Source: Warburgia ugandensis (Eukaryota; Streptophyta; Magnoliopsida; Canellales; Canellaceae). Taken from it: 64,000 nucleotides of DNA. The stretch covers positions 30,099,618 to 30,163,617 of the forward strand of contig CP141128.1 in the NCBI GenBank assembly GCA_035236585.1, read 5' to 3'. The notes below the pieces were generated by a model. It did no database searches and was not told the origin of the DNA. It worked only from the letters and a program-made list of their open reading frames with translations. The position numbers and the translations under genes are program-made. This document shows, piece after piece, positions 40,391 through 51,500 of this stretch (position 1 is the stretch's first letter; each line of letters opens with the position of its first letter).

Positions 40391-40814
40391 GGGCTTTTAA
40401 AGAGGGTTCTGGAGGGTTTCTAACCGCCTTTGAATGGCGGTGGAGAAGCCTCCAGAATGGCAGTGGTTTCTCCTTGAAACACCGCCGCTCCAGAAACCTC
40501 TAGGAGGTTGAAGATGACGGGGTGCCCGTATCAAAACGGGCACCTGTGTTTTTCAGGTTAAGTCGTTTTTGTGAAATTTACAGTTTTGCCCCTGAACTTC
40601 AAAGGGTCATATCTTGCTCATTTTAACTCCGTTTTGGGTGATTTTGGTCTCGTTGGATTCCTTTTTCCGAGATGCATCTAATGGAACTACTTTTAGGACC
40701 AAATTCCTGGGTTTAGTTAAGGCAACTAGTGAAATGACCAAAATGCCCTTATCTTTAAAACTGAACTTTTTATGGGCTTTTAATATTACAAAAAATTGGG
40801 GTCATTACAGTAGA

Positions 40815-41190
40815 TCTCATGGATCTGACCATTGATTTTAAGTAAATCACCATGTCACATTGATCTAACCTTTCATTTTTATTACATCATTGGATCTCGT
40901 CAACCTGATCACTAATTTTAATTCGATTGTCCAATCTCATTGATTTAACTAATAATCTACGAGTCATCAAATCTCATCGATTTCCCTTTCAATTTTTAAC
41001 AAATTCTAAAATCCTATCTACCTAAAACCAAATCTATGGATTGGAGGTGACTCTTTCTCAAATTCAAAGATTCGAAGGTGATCCTTTCTCAAATAAAAAA
41101 AAATTGGAGCTCATCAATTTGAATATTTCTTATCATCAAATATTTAGATCTCATCTCTTTGAAATTGTATGTAACCAAATCATTGGATTT
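40815..41190. repeat. Degenerate ~40-bp satellite, block 4 (end of array)
   Basis: It continues the array beyond the solo LTR. It contains the GGAGGTGACTCTT..CTTTCTCAAAT landmark at about 41036-41100, as at 10010 and 20665. The array is cut at 41191 by an LTR and does not resume in this window. Confidence 0.8.
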
Positions 41191-41731
41191 TGTTATGACA
41201 TTTTGATTTTTCAATTACATTTTTGAAAATTCATGAGTAATGCAGCAAAATTCCTTTCTAAGTGCATATGCAATTGAAGTATTAAAAACTATAAGGATAT
41301 AGGTAATTTAACAATCCATGCTCACTATTGGGGGCCACTTAATAAAACTCCATACATATTCAAATAGAATTAAAAATATCAAAAGCATGTACATAAGGAG
41401 ATCATGCAACAGGGTCCACTAGTCACATCTAAGTCAACTTTCATGTCATCAGAATTAAAATCCATTTTTAGATATTACAATCCCAAGTTCAAGTGTCAAA
41501 ATAAAGTATTTACTATATTCATCCATAATACTAGTAAAAGTCCAAAAAACCAAACTAGACAATTCTACTTGAACTGAGATTCGTGTCAAGTAAATGTGGC
41601 TTTCACCTTTCCCTTCTCTTCAACATTTACCCTCCTTGAACTTTTAATTGAAATTGTTTTTGGGGGTTGAGCACCTCCACTCAGTTGGAACAATCCCAAT
41701 AGGACCAAGTCTCAAAATACAACAAGCTATT

Positions 41732-41767
<36 letters not shown>

Positions 41768-41997
41768 GCGTGTGTGTGTATATAAGTAAGAGTATAGCAA
41801 AATAAGACTACTTACATTACATGGAGTACCCTTAAGAATTTAACATCATGAAAGTCCCTAGCATTTGAATACTTATATCATCATGCTCCTTTCATGTTTA
41901 TAGTAAGAAATTTTTTTGCATGAGTATGAATGTAAAATCCTTAATGACATCAACTAGGTTAAAATATATAGATTACATTATCTCAATGGAAATGCCA
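41191..41997 (-). mobile_element. LTR 3' portion, minus strand, interrupted
   Basis: TGTTATGACATTTTG at 41191 abuts the satellite and looks like the terminal end of an LTR related in layout to the others. The motif AATGCAGCAAAATTCC near 41240 answers the GCTGCATTGCATGG motif near the 3' end of the others. A candidate hairpin is at 41590-41630. A (TA)n and (GT)n microsatellite covers about 41731-41782. Another LTR interrupts it at 41998. No matching outer end was found. Confidence 0.45.
41590..41630 (-). other. Possible LTR stem-loop (8-bp arms, long loop)
   Basis: GTAAATGT / ACATTTAC separated by 25 bases, 399 bp from the LTR end at 41191. It is the weakest of the series because of its long loop. 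Confidence 0.35.
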
Positions 41998-42904
41998 TGT
42001 GACATCTTGAGTTTTTATAACACTTTTTCACAAAATATTTTACAATCTTAAGGCCCTAAGTTTGGAAAACTATTTAGAAAACAAACAGCAAAAGCAATTT
42101 TCATGAAAAGACTTTTTAAAATCCTGAGTGTCATTTTTCTTTTCTAAAAATTAGGATTTTCAGAGAAATGAGCACTACATTTCTATTGAAAATCCAGTAG
42201 AGTGTCCTCTATTTTTCAGACTTACACATTTTATGCATGTGAGTGTGATGTCCCTAATAAACACAATTTAAATCAAATAGATAATAAAGGAAACTCCATC
42301 TCCATCCATTACATAAACATACAATATCTAAAGTATATAACAATCGAGTTTTACTTAACTGAAAAAAAAGTTCAAGACTAGGATCAATCCAATCATAGCC
42401 ACATGACTATTTGATATTCCTTTTATACCCTTCTATAGAGATCTCTAGCATAGTCTTCCACTCCTCTGTCTTATTTCTTAAAACTTGAGACATTGTAAAC
42501 AATTTACAATGTCTTAGTAAGTTTGGCTTGTGTAGGTAGTTTCATCATTGAAATATGAAATTTTATACAAATTTAAATCCAAAAAAGAATTCATATAAAA
42601 TGAGCAATATAATTAAAATTTGAAATATCAATCATACTTTACAAATCAATGTCATGCCAAACCAATTGAATTTATCAATTTCAATATCCATGCATGTTGT
42701 TTCAAGGGCAGTAATAATAACCTTTGCAAGGTATTTTACAAAATATGAGTAGTCACCACAACTCATGTCATGCATCATCTAAAAAGTACACTCATCCAAG
42801 CTAAATAATGAGTCATAGTTGAAATCAATGGATGAAAAGCATTTAAATCATGAAATGCTTAAATGCAATCAGTGTATCTCAATAAGTATGTGTGTGTGTG
42901 TGTG
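41998..42904 (-). mobile_element. LTR 3' portion, minus strand, interrupted by a LINE
   Basis: It starts TGTGACATCTTGAG and shares with the LTR at 2336 the sequence around the long hairpin (the ACATTGTAAACAA context), so the two are of related families. It includes a (TG)n run at about 42887-42904, next to which the LINE inserted. The LTR probably continues at 46654 and might end near 52370 (GGATTGTTACA); subtracting the LINE and the truncated LTR at 48507 gives about 3 kb, a likely length, but this is an inference. Confidence 0.5.
42488..42514 (-). other. LTR stem-loop (12-bp arms)
   Basis: Perfect arms AGACATTGTAAA / TTTACAATGTCT with a 3-base loop, about 490 bp from the LTR end at 41998. 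It is the longest of the series. Confidence 0.8.
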
Positions 42905-42983
42905 TCACCATCTAAATCTCAACTCCGCCAATGCCAATCCCAAGCCCTGATAAAAAAGGAGGGTCTTGTGTCAGGTGCCAGTT

Positions 42984-43455
42984 GGCAAGGGGGAAGTTGA
43001 AGATGATTCTATTATTTCTTTCTTACAAATGAATATGCATTTGTATATTAGTTTGTGAGGAAGAAATGAAAATCATCCCCAACTTCTTAAAAGATGGCAA
43101 CCCTTGTGTTAGGTAACCAGCCGGCAAGGGGGAAGTTGAAGATGATTCTATTATTTCTTTCTTACAAATGAATATGCATTTGTATATTAGTTTGTGAGGA
43201 AGAAATGAAAATCATCCCCAACTTCTTAAAAGATGGCAACCCTTGTGTCAGGTAGCCAGCCGGCAAGGGGGAAGTTGAAAATGATTCTATTATTTCTTTC
43301 TTACAAATAAATATACATTTGTATATTAGTTTGTGAGGAAGAAATGAAAATCATCTTCAACTTCTTAAAAAATGGCCACCCTTTCGTCAGGTAGCCAGCC
43401 GGCAAGGGTGAAGCTGAAGATGATTTTAATGAAAATCATCTTTAGCTTTTTAAAA
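42984..43455 (+). repeat. Tandem 139-bp hairpin units at the LINE 5' end
   Basis: The phrase GGCAAGGGGGAAGTTGA starts units at 42984, 43123 and 43262, and a fourth, shortened unit at 43401; each step is exactly 139 bp. Each unit folds back: GAAGTTGAAGATGATT pairs imperfectly with AATCATCCCCAACTTC, and ATTTCTTTCTTACAAAT with GTTTGTGAGGAAGAAAT, around a small ACAAATG..CATTTGT palindrome. The array lies inside the LINE's target-site duplication. It could be a promoter array that grows by units, or a foldback element caught by the LINE. Confidence 0.85.
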
Positions 43456-43521
43456 ACTATGGCAACCCCAACATGACATGAATCAAAAACTAACATTCAC
43501 TCAAGCTAGGGCATTCCCCAT

Positions 43522-43710
43522 AAGCGATGCACTGCATCGGATCCTAGATGCGGTGAAAAATAGGCAAGGGTTACTAGGGTATTCTCCCAGAAGCGACGCG
43601 CTACATCGGATCTCGGGTGTAGTGAAAAATGGGCAAGGGCTACAGAGCTTCCCCTTGGAAGGGACGCGCTGCATCAAAACCCAGGTGCAATGAAAAGTGG
43701 ACATGGGTTT
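43522..43710 (+). repeat. Three ~69-bp repeats before the LINE endonuclease
   Basis: Units start at 43522, 43591 and 43659 (steps of 69 and 68 bp), each with a core like GACGCGCTGCATCGGAT followed by a GGTGAAAAATGGGCAAGGG-type phrase. The first two units lie in one open frame (43478-43693), giving a repeated SDALHRI..VKN.QGL protein phrase. It is much richer in CpG than its surroundings. Whether it is translated is unknown. Confidence 0.75.
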
Positions 43711-43764
43711 ATACCATGGAGGTCGAGAAAGGGGATAGTAAATAGCATATCTCCAAAACATAAG

Positions 43765-44999
43765 ATTCGCATCGCTACATAGAATATACGGACACTAGCA
43801 GGTAAGAGTTTGGAGTTAGTAGACACGATGAAACGTAGGAGAGTCAGCATCGCTTGTATCCAAGAAACCAAGTGGAAAGGGGCTAAAGCTAGAGAAATAG
43901 ATGGGTATAAATTATGGTACGTAGGAAAGGAAAATAATAGAAATGGCACAGGAATAATAGTGGATAAGGAATTAAAGGATAAAGTTGTGGATGTTAAAAG
44001 AATTAGTGATAGAATTATAATAATAAAAATGATTCTAGGAGAGCAGATCATAACTATTATAAGTGCATATCCACCACAAGTAGGGTTACAAGATATAATT
44101 AAGAGACAGTTTTGGGAAGATATGGAGGGAGTCATGCAAGAAATTCCCAACATTGAGGGGATATTTATAGGAGCAGACTTAAACAGCCATGTAGGAAAAG
44201 ATAAGGATATGATAGAATACACGGAGGGTATGGTAAAGGTGAACGAAATGAGATGAGGGAGAATATCCTCAATTTTGCTTTGTCATATAACCTATCCATT
44301 GCAAATACACTCTTTAAGAAGAGGGATGAACACTTAATAACCTTTAAAAGTGGACTTCATAAAAGCCAAATAGACTTTTTTCTACTTAGGAATAATGAAC
44401 GATCTATACGTAAGGATTGTAAGGTGATACTCAGTGAGAGTTTAACCTCACAACATAGGTTAATGGTTATGGATATTCATGTCAAAAGATGGAGTAAAAG
44501 AACTGAACTTAATATACATCCAAAAACTAAGTGGTGGAACTTAAAAGGAGAGAAAATAACCTCATTCAAAAATAAGTTGATGGTAGGAGGAAATTGGAAC
44601 TATGAAACAGAAGTAAAGACCATGTGGACCAATATGGCTGAGTCCATTAAGAAAGTGGCAAAAGATGTCTTAGGAGTATCTAAAGGTCAAAGGCTATTAA
44701 CAAAGGAAACATGTTGGTGGAATGAAATAGTGCAAAAGTCTATTAAAGAAAAACGAATGTGTTTTAAAGCATGGGAGAAGATTAGAAATAATGAAAACTA
44801 TGAACAATGTAGGAATGCTAAAAACGTTGCTAAGAGAATAGTAAGTGAGGCTAAACTTAAAGCATATGATGAGCTCTATAATAGACTAGGAACAAGAGAA
44901 GGTGGGAAAGATGTGTTTAAACTTGCAAAAGTAAGAGAACAGAAGGGTAAGGACTTAAAGCATGTTGGTGCATTAGAAGCGATGATCAAAGGGTATTAG
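43765..44999 (+). pseudogene. LINE endonuclease domain
   Basis: Apurinic-type endonuclease that would nick target DNA to prime reverse transcription. It starts with an AT-stop-NIRTL phrase (the usual W codon is TAG at 43780-43782). In the piece 43810-44256, the CIQETKW motif has the catalytic glutamate at residue 19 and GADLNSHVG has D123 and N125. In the piece 44253-44999 come QIDFFLL (D41) and SQHRLMVMD (H68). The two pieces are in different frames with a 4-base overlap near 44253, so a single frameshift splits the domain. The remainder of the second piece is the linker toward reverse transcriptase. Confidence 0.85.
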
Positions 45000-46570
45000 T
45001 CAAAGATGATGAGATCAAACAAAGGTGGGAAATATACTTTCAAAAATTGTTAAATGACAATGGCCCTGAGAATATAGGGATTGAAAATACTATAAATCTA
45101 AAAAACATTGGATATTATAGATATGAACGGAGGATTAGAATACTTGAAGTAAAAGAGGCCATGAGAAAGATGAAATCAGGAAAGGCCATGGGGCCTGATG
45201 GTATACCAATAGAGGTTTGGAAGCATATGGGAGATATTGGGGTAGTTTGGTTGACCAAGTTGTTTAACAAGATTATAAAACCAAAGAAAATGCCTGATGA
45301 GTGGAGGAAAAGCTCTATTGTACCAATCTATAAGAATAAAGGAGACATTCATAGCTGCACTAATTATCGAGGGATCAAACTTATGAGCCACGACATGAAA
45401 CTTTTTGAAAGAGTGATTGAGAAGAGGCTACAACATGAAACAAGTGTATCAGAGAATCAGTTTGGTTTCATTCCTGGGAAGTCTACCATAGAAGCTATTT
45501 TATTACTAAGACAATTAGTAGATAAATATAGGGAGAGGAGAAAAGACCTCCACATGGTCTTTATCGACTTAGAGAAAGCTTATGATAGAGTCCCTAAAGA
45601 GTTAATATGGAGGGTGTTGGGTGGTAAAGGGGTTTCTCAGGGGTATATAGACATAATTAAAGATATGTATGAGGGAGCAGTAACAAATGTTAAGACCACT
45701 AGTGGTGTGACTAGTGATTTTCCTATCACTGTCAAATTACACGAAGGATCGGCATTGAGTCCATACCTTTTCACATTAGTTATGGATGAGTTAACAAAAC
45801 ATCTGCATGAGGAGATTCCCTGGTGCATGCTATTTGCAGACGATATAGTCCTACTTGATGAGACAAGGGAGGGTGTAAACATAAAGCTACAGTTATGGAG
45901 AGAAGCATTAGAATCAGAAGGATTTAAAATTGGCTGAACTAAGGTAGAATATATGGAATGTAATTTTAGTAAGGAGAGTAGGAGTGGAACACCAGTCAAG
46001 ATTGATAACCAAGAGGTCCCCATGAGAGACCACTTTCAATACTTAGGATCATTGATCCATGAGAGTAGAGAGATTGAGAGGGAGGTTACCCAGAGGATCG
46101 AAGCGGGTTAGAACAAATGGAGATGAGCATCGGGTGTTTTATGTTATCGGTGAGTACCACTCAAACTAAAGGAAAAATTCCACAGGATGGCTATAAGGCC
46201 GGCCATGCTCTATGGATCAGAGTGTTGGGCAGTTAAGGAACATCATACTCATAGGATGAGTGTCGCAGAAATGAGGATGTTGAGATGGATGAGTGGTAAG
46301 ACAAAAAAAAGGATAGAATTAGAAATGAAAATATTAGAGGAAATTTAGGGATAGCACCAATAAGTAACACGATGTTCAAAGGAGACTAACAACAACACCA
46401 GTTAGAAGGAGTGAGGCAATACAAGTTGAATGTTCTAAAAGGGCAAGTGGAAGGCCCAAAAGAACGTGGATAGAAGTGGTGAGGAAAGATTTAAAAACTT
46501 TAGGACTATGAAGTCATGGTATTTAATAGAGTGGAATGGAGGAATAAGATTCATGTGGCCGACCCCTAAT
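45000..46570 (+). pseudogene. LINE reverse transcriptase and C-terminal region
   Basis: The open piece 45047-45937 holds a complete-looking RT core: [15 protein letters not shown] (about residues 48-62), [20 protein letters not shown] with the first aspartate (D174), GSALSP, and FADD at 263-266. All three catalytic aspartates are present. A stop follows FKIG at 45935-45937. Beyond it, phrases such as VPLKLKEKF and GSECWAVKEHH continue in broken frames to about 46560, and about 33 bases holding the RLRWFGH phrase are missing near 46365. It would copy LINE RNA at the nicked target. Confidence 0.9.
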
Positions 46571-46587
46571 TGGGACAAGGTCTTGAT

Positions 46588-46588
46588 A

Positions 46589-46638
<50 letters not shown>
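46588..46638. repeat. (GAT)n tail of the LINE
   Basis: About 16 GAT units end the LINE just before its target-site duplication. The two other LINE copies have shorter or impure versions at the same place, so this is the element's own 3' end. The open frames of repeated Met or Ile here are a by-product. Confidence 0.9.
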
Positions 46639-46653
46639 CACCATCTAAATCTC

Positions 46654-48506
46654 CTCAAGGTCTCCCAAGTGTAGAACCACTCGAAATTCAGCTGTTTGTC
46701 ATTGGTCATGAGTACTCATTATTAACCTAAAATCTCAATGTGCCATGCACTTCCTGCACTATGGTGCTATATATATCCAAATCTCAAAATAAATGGACCC
46801 TCTATGCAGCAGACAAGACCACATCAAGGCCGCCCTACCCTTCAATACCAAAATGGGTAATGAATCACACCGTGTGCAAAGGAGACATGTAGTGGAGGCC
46901 ATGACATACCCATGATGTCATCCTAACCTGATTCGGCTTATTGTAGCCAAGTATCAAATATATGAAATTTGAGAGGGGGCATGATCAGTCCTCAACCTTC
47001 CCAGCACAATGTCCATCAGGAAACCATTTGTCCTCCATAACATAATAACACTAGGCATCGTCACATATTGATGTAATTTATAAAATCATGGAAATCTATG
47101 CATTAGTGAAATCATGCAAATAAAATCTCATGATACGATATATCCATGTGAAAGCAACCCTCACAATGATTGAGTCTGGGGATTCCTCACTCATCATTTC
47201 ATAAATCACAAACTCAATGTAATTTCAAATACATTCTCATGTACAAGTTTTCAATTCTCGCGTATAAATCAGATGTCTCAAAATTCTCAATTTTAACTAT
47301 TTTCAAAAGTGATAGAATAGTCATCAATAGTTTTCATGTTTCACAAAAGCATATCGATGTTAAAACTAAATACCTCCTTGGTGAATTCCCACATGTTCTT
47401 CCCTTTAGATTTAGCCACAAACTTAATTCCAATTTAGTCAAATTGTGTCTGAACCTATGTAGTGCATAAAGGTTACACTTTACACATACACGTATAATTA
47501 AATCTTATATGTATTCATGATATAACATTCCAGATCCTCAAACCATTAGATTTTGAGATTCATTATTGATCTTAACTGAATGTTGTATGACTCATTACTA
47601 ATCAACCACCAAAATTACACGATCTCAACTATTTAGGCTATTGATCTGTGCTCTCAGCTATGGGCCATCCAATGTCCATCAAGTTCTAAACTATAAATCT
47701 GTGCCATTGATTATCGAGCAATGATCCAAATTCATATTTCCAAATTCCAACTATTGGATGGAAACCTTACGTCAAATTCTCAAACCATCCTACACTCAAA
47801 TTTCAATATATTTAACCTAAATAGTACTTAAGGGTTCCGATCATTGACCGATTAGTATGTTTAGTTACAGATCAATTATCCTCATTTAGTCTATTAGATT
47901 TTCTAGAATTTGACCTTAACATACTTGATTTTCTTAGAAGTATAGAGTCTTTAATTCTAATTAGTATGAGGATTCTCATGAACAGCTCAAATCACTCAAA
48001 TTTTCTGTTTTCTTATCCGCATTTGATCTGAATAGTTAGTTTTTTCGATGACCAGAACTCCGATCATAAAAATATTTTAGAGTATCTTTACTAACTAAAG
48101 GTCAGGGTACACAATGGCGGCATCTGATCACTGATCAAACATCACAAGTTCTCTATTCCTTTACTGTCTAGTTAGACAGCTAAAATCATCTGATCAATTT
48201 CTATCTAGATTTTAAATTTTTATGTATATCTTAGTTAATTCATGGTTCAAGAATTAATATGTGGCATTTGATCATTGATTAGACATGACAGGGTCATGTT
48301 TGAATAGTGACAAATCAGACAACCTAGATCATCTTATATGTTCACTTTTAGATCAATGAAAACTTTAATACATTCTATCAATGTAGGGATGGGAACCTAC
48401 TGGTAGCATTTGATCACCAATCAAGCATTACCAAATACTATTTATACAATAACAGATTGGATGACTAAGATTGTCCGATCAATTTTAAGCCTAGATGGAC
48501 AATCTT
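46654..48506 (-). repeat. LTR-like sequence continuing beyond the LINE, no genes
   Basis: It carries on from 42904 after the LINE is removed. The 46700-47000 part resembles the non-coding middle of the LTRs (short phrases around CATGAGTACTCA and GGACCCT). The 47580-48500 part is full of GATCA-type phrases such as TTGATCATTGATTAGACATG, as seen near 7640-8340. I recognise no protein; the frame 47170-47469 is AT-rich and unremarkable. It ends at the start of the truncated long LTR. Confidence 0.45.
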
Positions 48507-51500
48507 TATAATAACCCCAATTTTTGTAAATTGATTGAGGAAATCAATTTAGTTTGAATTTTTAGCAATTTTAGGCTAGAATATTAGGTTATTAGAAATT
48601 CTCTTTTTATAGAGATTAAAATGTGATTTAAAACTTAGAAATTATGAATGTACTCAAAAACCGATCAAAATGACACTAAGTAGGTTCATTTCCGTGTTAA
48701 AATGAAAAATCCCTAATTTTTTCCATTTTTATGAATAAAAGGTAAAATGTAATTTTACCCATAACTGAGATCTAAGACATCAATATTTAGAATATACTCA
48801 GAAATATAATTCCAACACCACTAAGTACGCTCAATTCCGAGTTTAAGAGAATAAAATGTATATTTCTCTATAAAAGGGCAAAATGGTCCTTTCACACCTC
48901 CAAGGGACCAACAAATGAATCCAATGGCTAGAAAACATGTAATGAGTGGTCAAACCACTACCAGCTAATAGTGGAGAAGGAGGTGGTAGTGGAGGATCCA
49001 ATGTTAATTTAATATTCAAAAGAATTGAAACATAATTGAAATAAAAACGTCTATAAATACGACCCCAAAAATCCTCCAAAAATGTTCATTAAAATTCTCA
49101 CAAAATTATCTTGCTTACCCCCCCTCTCCCCCCAAAAAAGAAAGATCTATATTCATTCCCAAAATTCCCAAAAATATCTTCTTTCACTTTCTCTCTCTTC
49201 TCTCTAGATTGGAATAAGAGACCTAAATTCAATTAGGCACTTTCTTTAAAATAAAATCTCACCAATGTCACCATCCATATAATCCTAGGCTATCTTATCT
49301 ATAAAACCCCCAAAGACCTTTTAAGATCCAATGGTGCAATCAATGGTAAATCATAAAACAAGTGGTTATCGAACGATCTTATTATCAACAGGATATTTCT
49401 TTAAAATTGGGCATCAAAACCTATGTTTTCTCCAACCAAGTAGGTGAAAACTCTTCCCATACTTATTTCATGTTAGTTTATGTAATTTTTATTTTTTTGA
49501 TATTAAGTTTAGGTTAAAAATTATAAAAATAAGGAAGGATAATAACCCTTCATTTCTATATGATGGAGGGCTCAAATGGAGAATCTGAGCCATCTAATCG
49601 ATTTAGAAGGGTAAAAACCTCTTAGGGTACAATTTTCAGGAAATGTCATCAGGTTTTTAGCCTTTGATTTAAGAGGGATTGATTGGGCTGTTTGATCTTC
49701 ATTATAAGCTTTGGATCCTGGCACGCTGCAGTGGAACGCCACATGGAAACACGCTCTACAGGAGCCTCTCCGCGTGCGCGCTTCACATGTGATGACATTC
49801 CCATGAAATGTCGACGTGATAGCAGCAGTTTCAGGGGAGTGGGTTTTGACTTGCGTCCTGGTGATGGAAGCACGATGATTGCTCCCCATAAACAATCTAG
49901 GCCATTTGTTCTAATGGGCCCAGATCAAATCTGGACCCTCGGAACGACTGTGAACTTCAAAGTTCAATTACAAAGTCATCTGAACTCTAAATTAAGATTG
50001 GAAAAAAGCTATAGAAATCTTGTAATGTCTATTTTCTTCTGAAATCATAAAATTGATAAAAAAATCTTCATGAAACTTTCTATTTTGAGGAATTAAGCTT
50101 TAATTTTCATCATCTTCAAGATCTGAGATGATCAAATCTTGGGGATCTAATGTAATGATGAAATAATGTTGAAATAAAGTAATAGCCATGATTTATTTTG
50201 ATAGATGTAACATAAATTGAGAAATCTACCCTTTATGGTAGAAATAACATAAAAATACAAAGGAACCCACTTAATCAATGATATCAAGTATGATCAGACC
50301 CTTGGGATGGATTGAATGAATAATATTATGATGGAATCCAGTTATATCATGAATTAAATGTGACAAAAACAAGTGGATATGATATTTGGATCTTAATGGA
50401 GTAAAAACCCTAAATGTAATTAAAACCGTTGATCTAAAGGAAAAGATCTAAGACCTAATAGTTGGATCATAAGTAAAAGTTTCTAATAATCTCAATCTAA
50501 TTAGTTTGCGTGTCTTTTATTTGAGATAGAATTGTAAATGCGATTTATGTTACAAATTAGGAAGCATGATAGTGTAATTCTTCAATTTTAGCATGCTATG
50601 CTCTAAATGTTCTTAGATTATTATAATAGGTTTGTAAATTTGATTTTCTTAGGGCCATGTTAGTTTGAATTTAAGATTTAAGCATGATTCCATCAGATTA
50701 CTAATAAAATTTCATGTATTTCATAACTTAGGATCATGCTAGTTTAAGTATAGTTTTATTCCATTAGGTTAAGTTACATTCATAGGAAGCACGTTAGTAT
50801 AAATGGTTGTTAAATTTGTATTGGATTTACGCTTTAAAGTTTATGATTTAATTGTTGTCAAATTTTATTAGTAGATTCAAATGTTAAGTAGTTGTTGAGA
50901 TATAATGAGCATAAATCACAAAAAATATAAACTAATGGAACATAGAGATTCATGGACAATTAAGATGAGTGAATGACTTTGACTTAATATTAGTAAGGGC
51001 TATAGTTAGTGGGACAATATAAGGATTATTAGACCCTTGGCCCAAACTAGGAGAATAATAAACCCCATGAATGACATTTTAAATGTTCATGGATTTAATT
51101 AAAATCAATTAGAAAGAGCACTCAGGTTTAAAATGCTCATAGGAACCTTATGAAAGGTTAAGCTAAGGTCACTCTAGTGAATGCTGAACATGGTGGTTAA
51201 AGGGGTTCTCTAATTGAGCCTCACTCTTCCCTTACCTTCCGTTGATGTTTGTGAGGTCTAAATGCCTCCTTACATGAGGATTGTAGTAACCACTTTGTGT
51301 TCAGCCATTCAATTAGTAAGGCTTAGCTAATTGGAAATAGGTGGAGTTCTCTAAACTTAGGATGAAATAAGCTATCTTCAACTAGTAAAACATTAACTGG
51401 TTGAATAATAATAATAATAAGAGCATAAAAGGTTAGTAAATTATCTAACCCTAATAAAAATTATAAGTAAGATAAGGATGATCAAACAAGATCCATGGGA

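Larger units (their letters stand above)
38005..40809 (-). mobile_element. Solo LTR, 2.8 kb, minus strand, TSD GTAGA
   Basis: It opens TGTGATGACCCGGG and closes GGGGTCATTACA, with GTAGA on both sides (38000-38004 and 40810-40814) and satellite resuming at once. Its length and features match the 3' LTR at 59518-62259 (2.74 kb), so both appear to belong to one family. On the minus strand: a TATA box at 40383-40390, 419 bp from the start; a GC-rich part at about 39850-40190; a hairpin at 38450-38468; and the terminal GGGATGCATCC phrase. Reading frames at 39859-40503 lie in the GC-rich part, on both strands, and are not convincing proteins. Confidence 0.9.
42921..46637 (+). mobile_element. RTE-like LINE, apparently full length, TSD 16 bp
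   Basis: A 3.7-kb non-LTR element enclosed by a 16-bp duplication (TCACCATCTAAATCTC at 42905-42920 and 46638-46653). In order: three 139-bp hairpin units and part of a fourth, three ~69-bp repeats, an apurinic-type endonuclease, a reverse transcriptase, and a 3' (GAT)n tail. One protein with these two domains and a short-repeat tail is typical of the RTE clade. Frameshifts and stops disable it, but the clean TSD and long tail suggest a fairly recent insertion. Confidence 0.9.

Noticed and set aside
39859..40503. Frames of 85-108 codons in the GC-rich part of the solo LTR.
   Set aside because: They lie within a TSD-bounded LTR, are not conserved at 59518-62259, and are seen on both strands.
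46435..46648. Frames encoding runs of Met or Ile.
   Set aside because: They are read-outs of the (GAT)n tail of the LINE.
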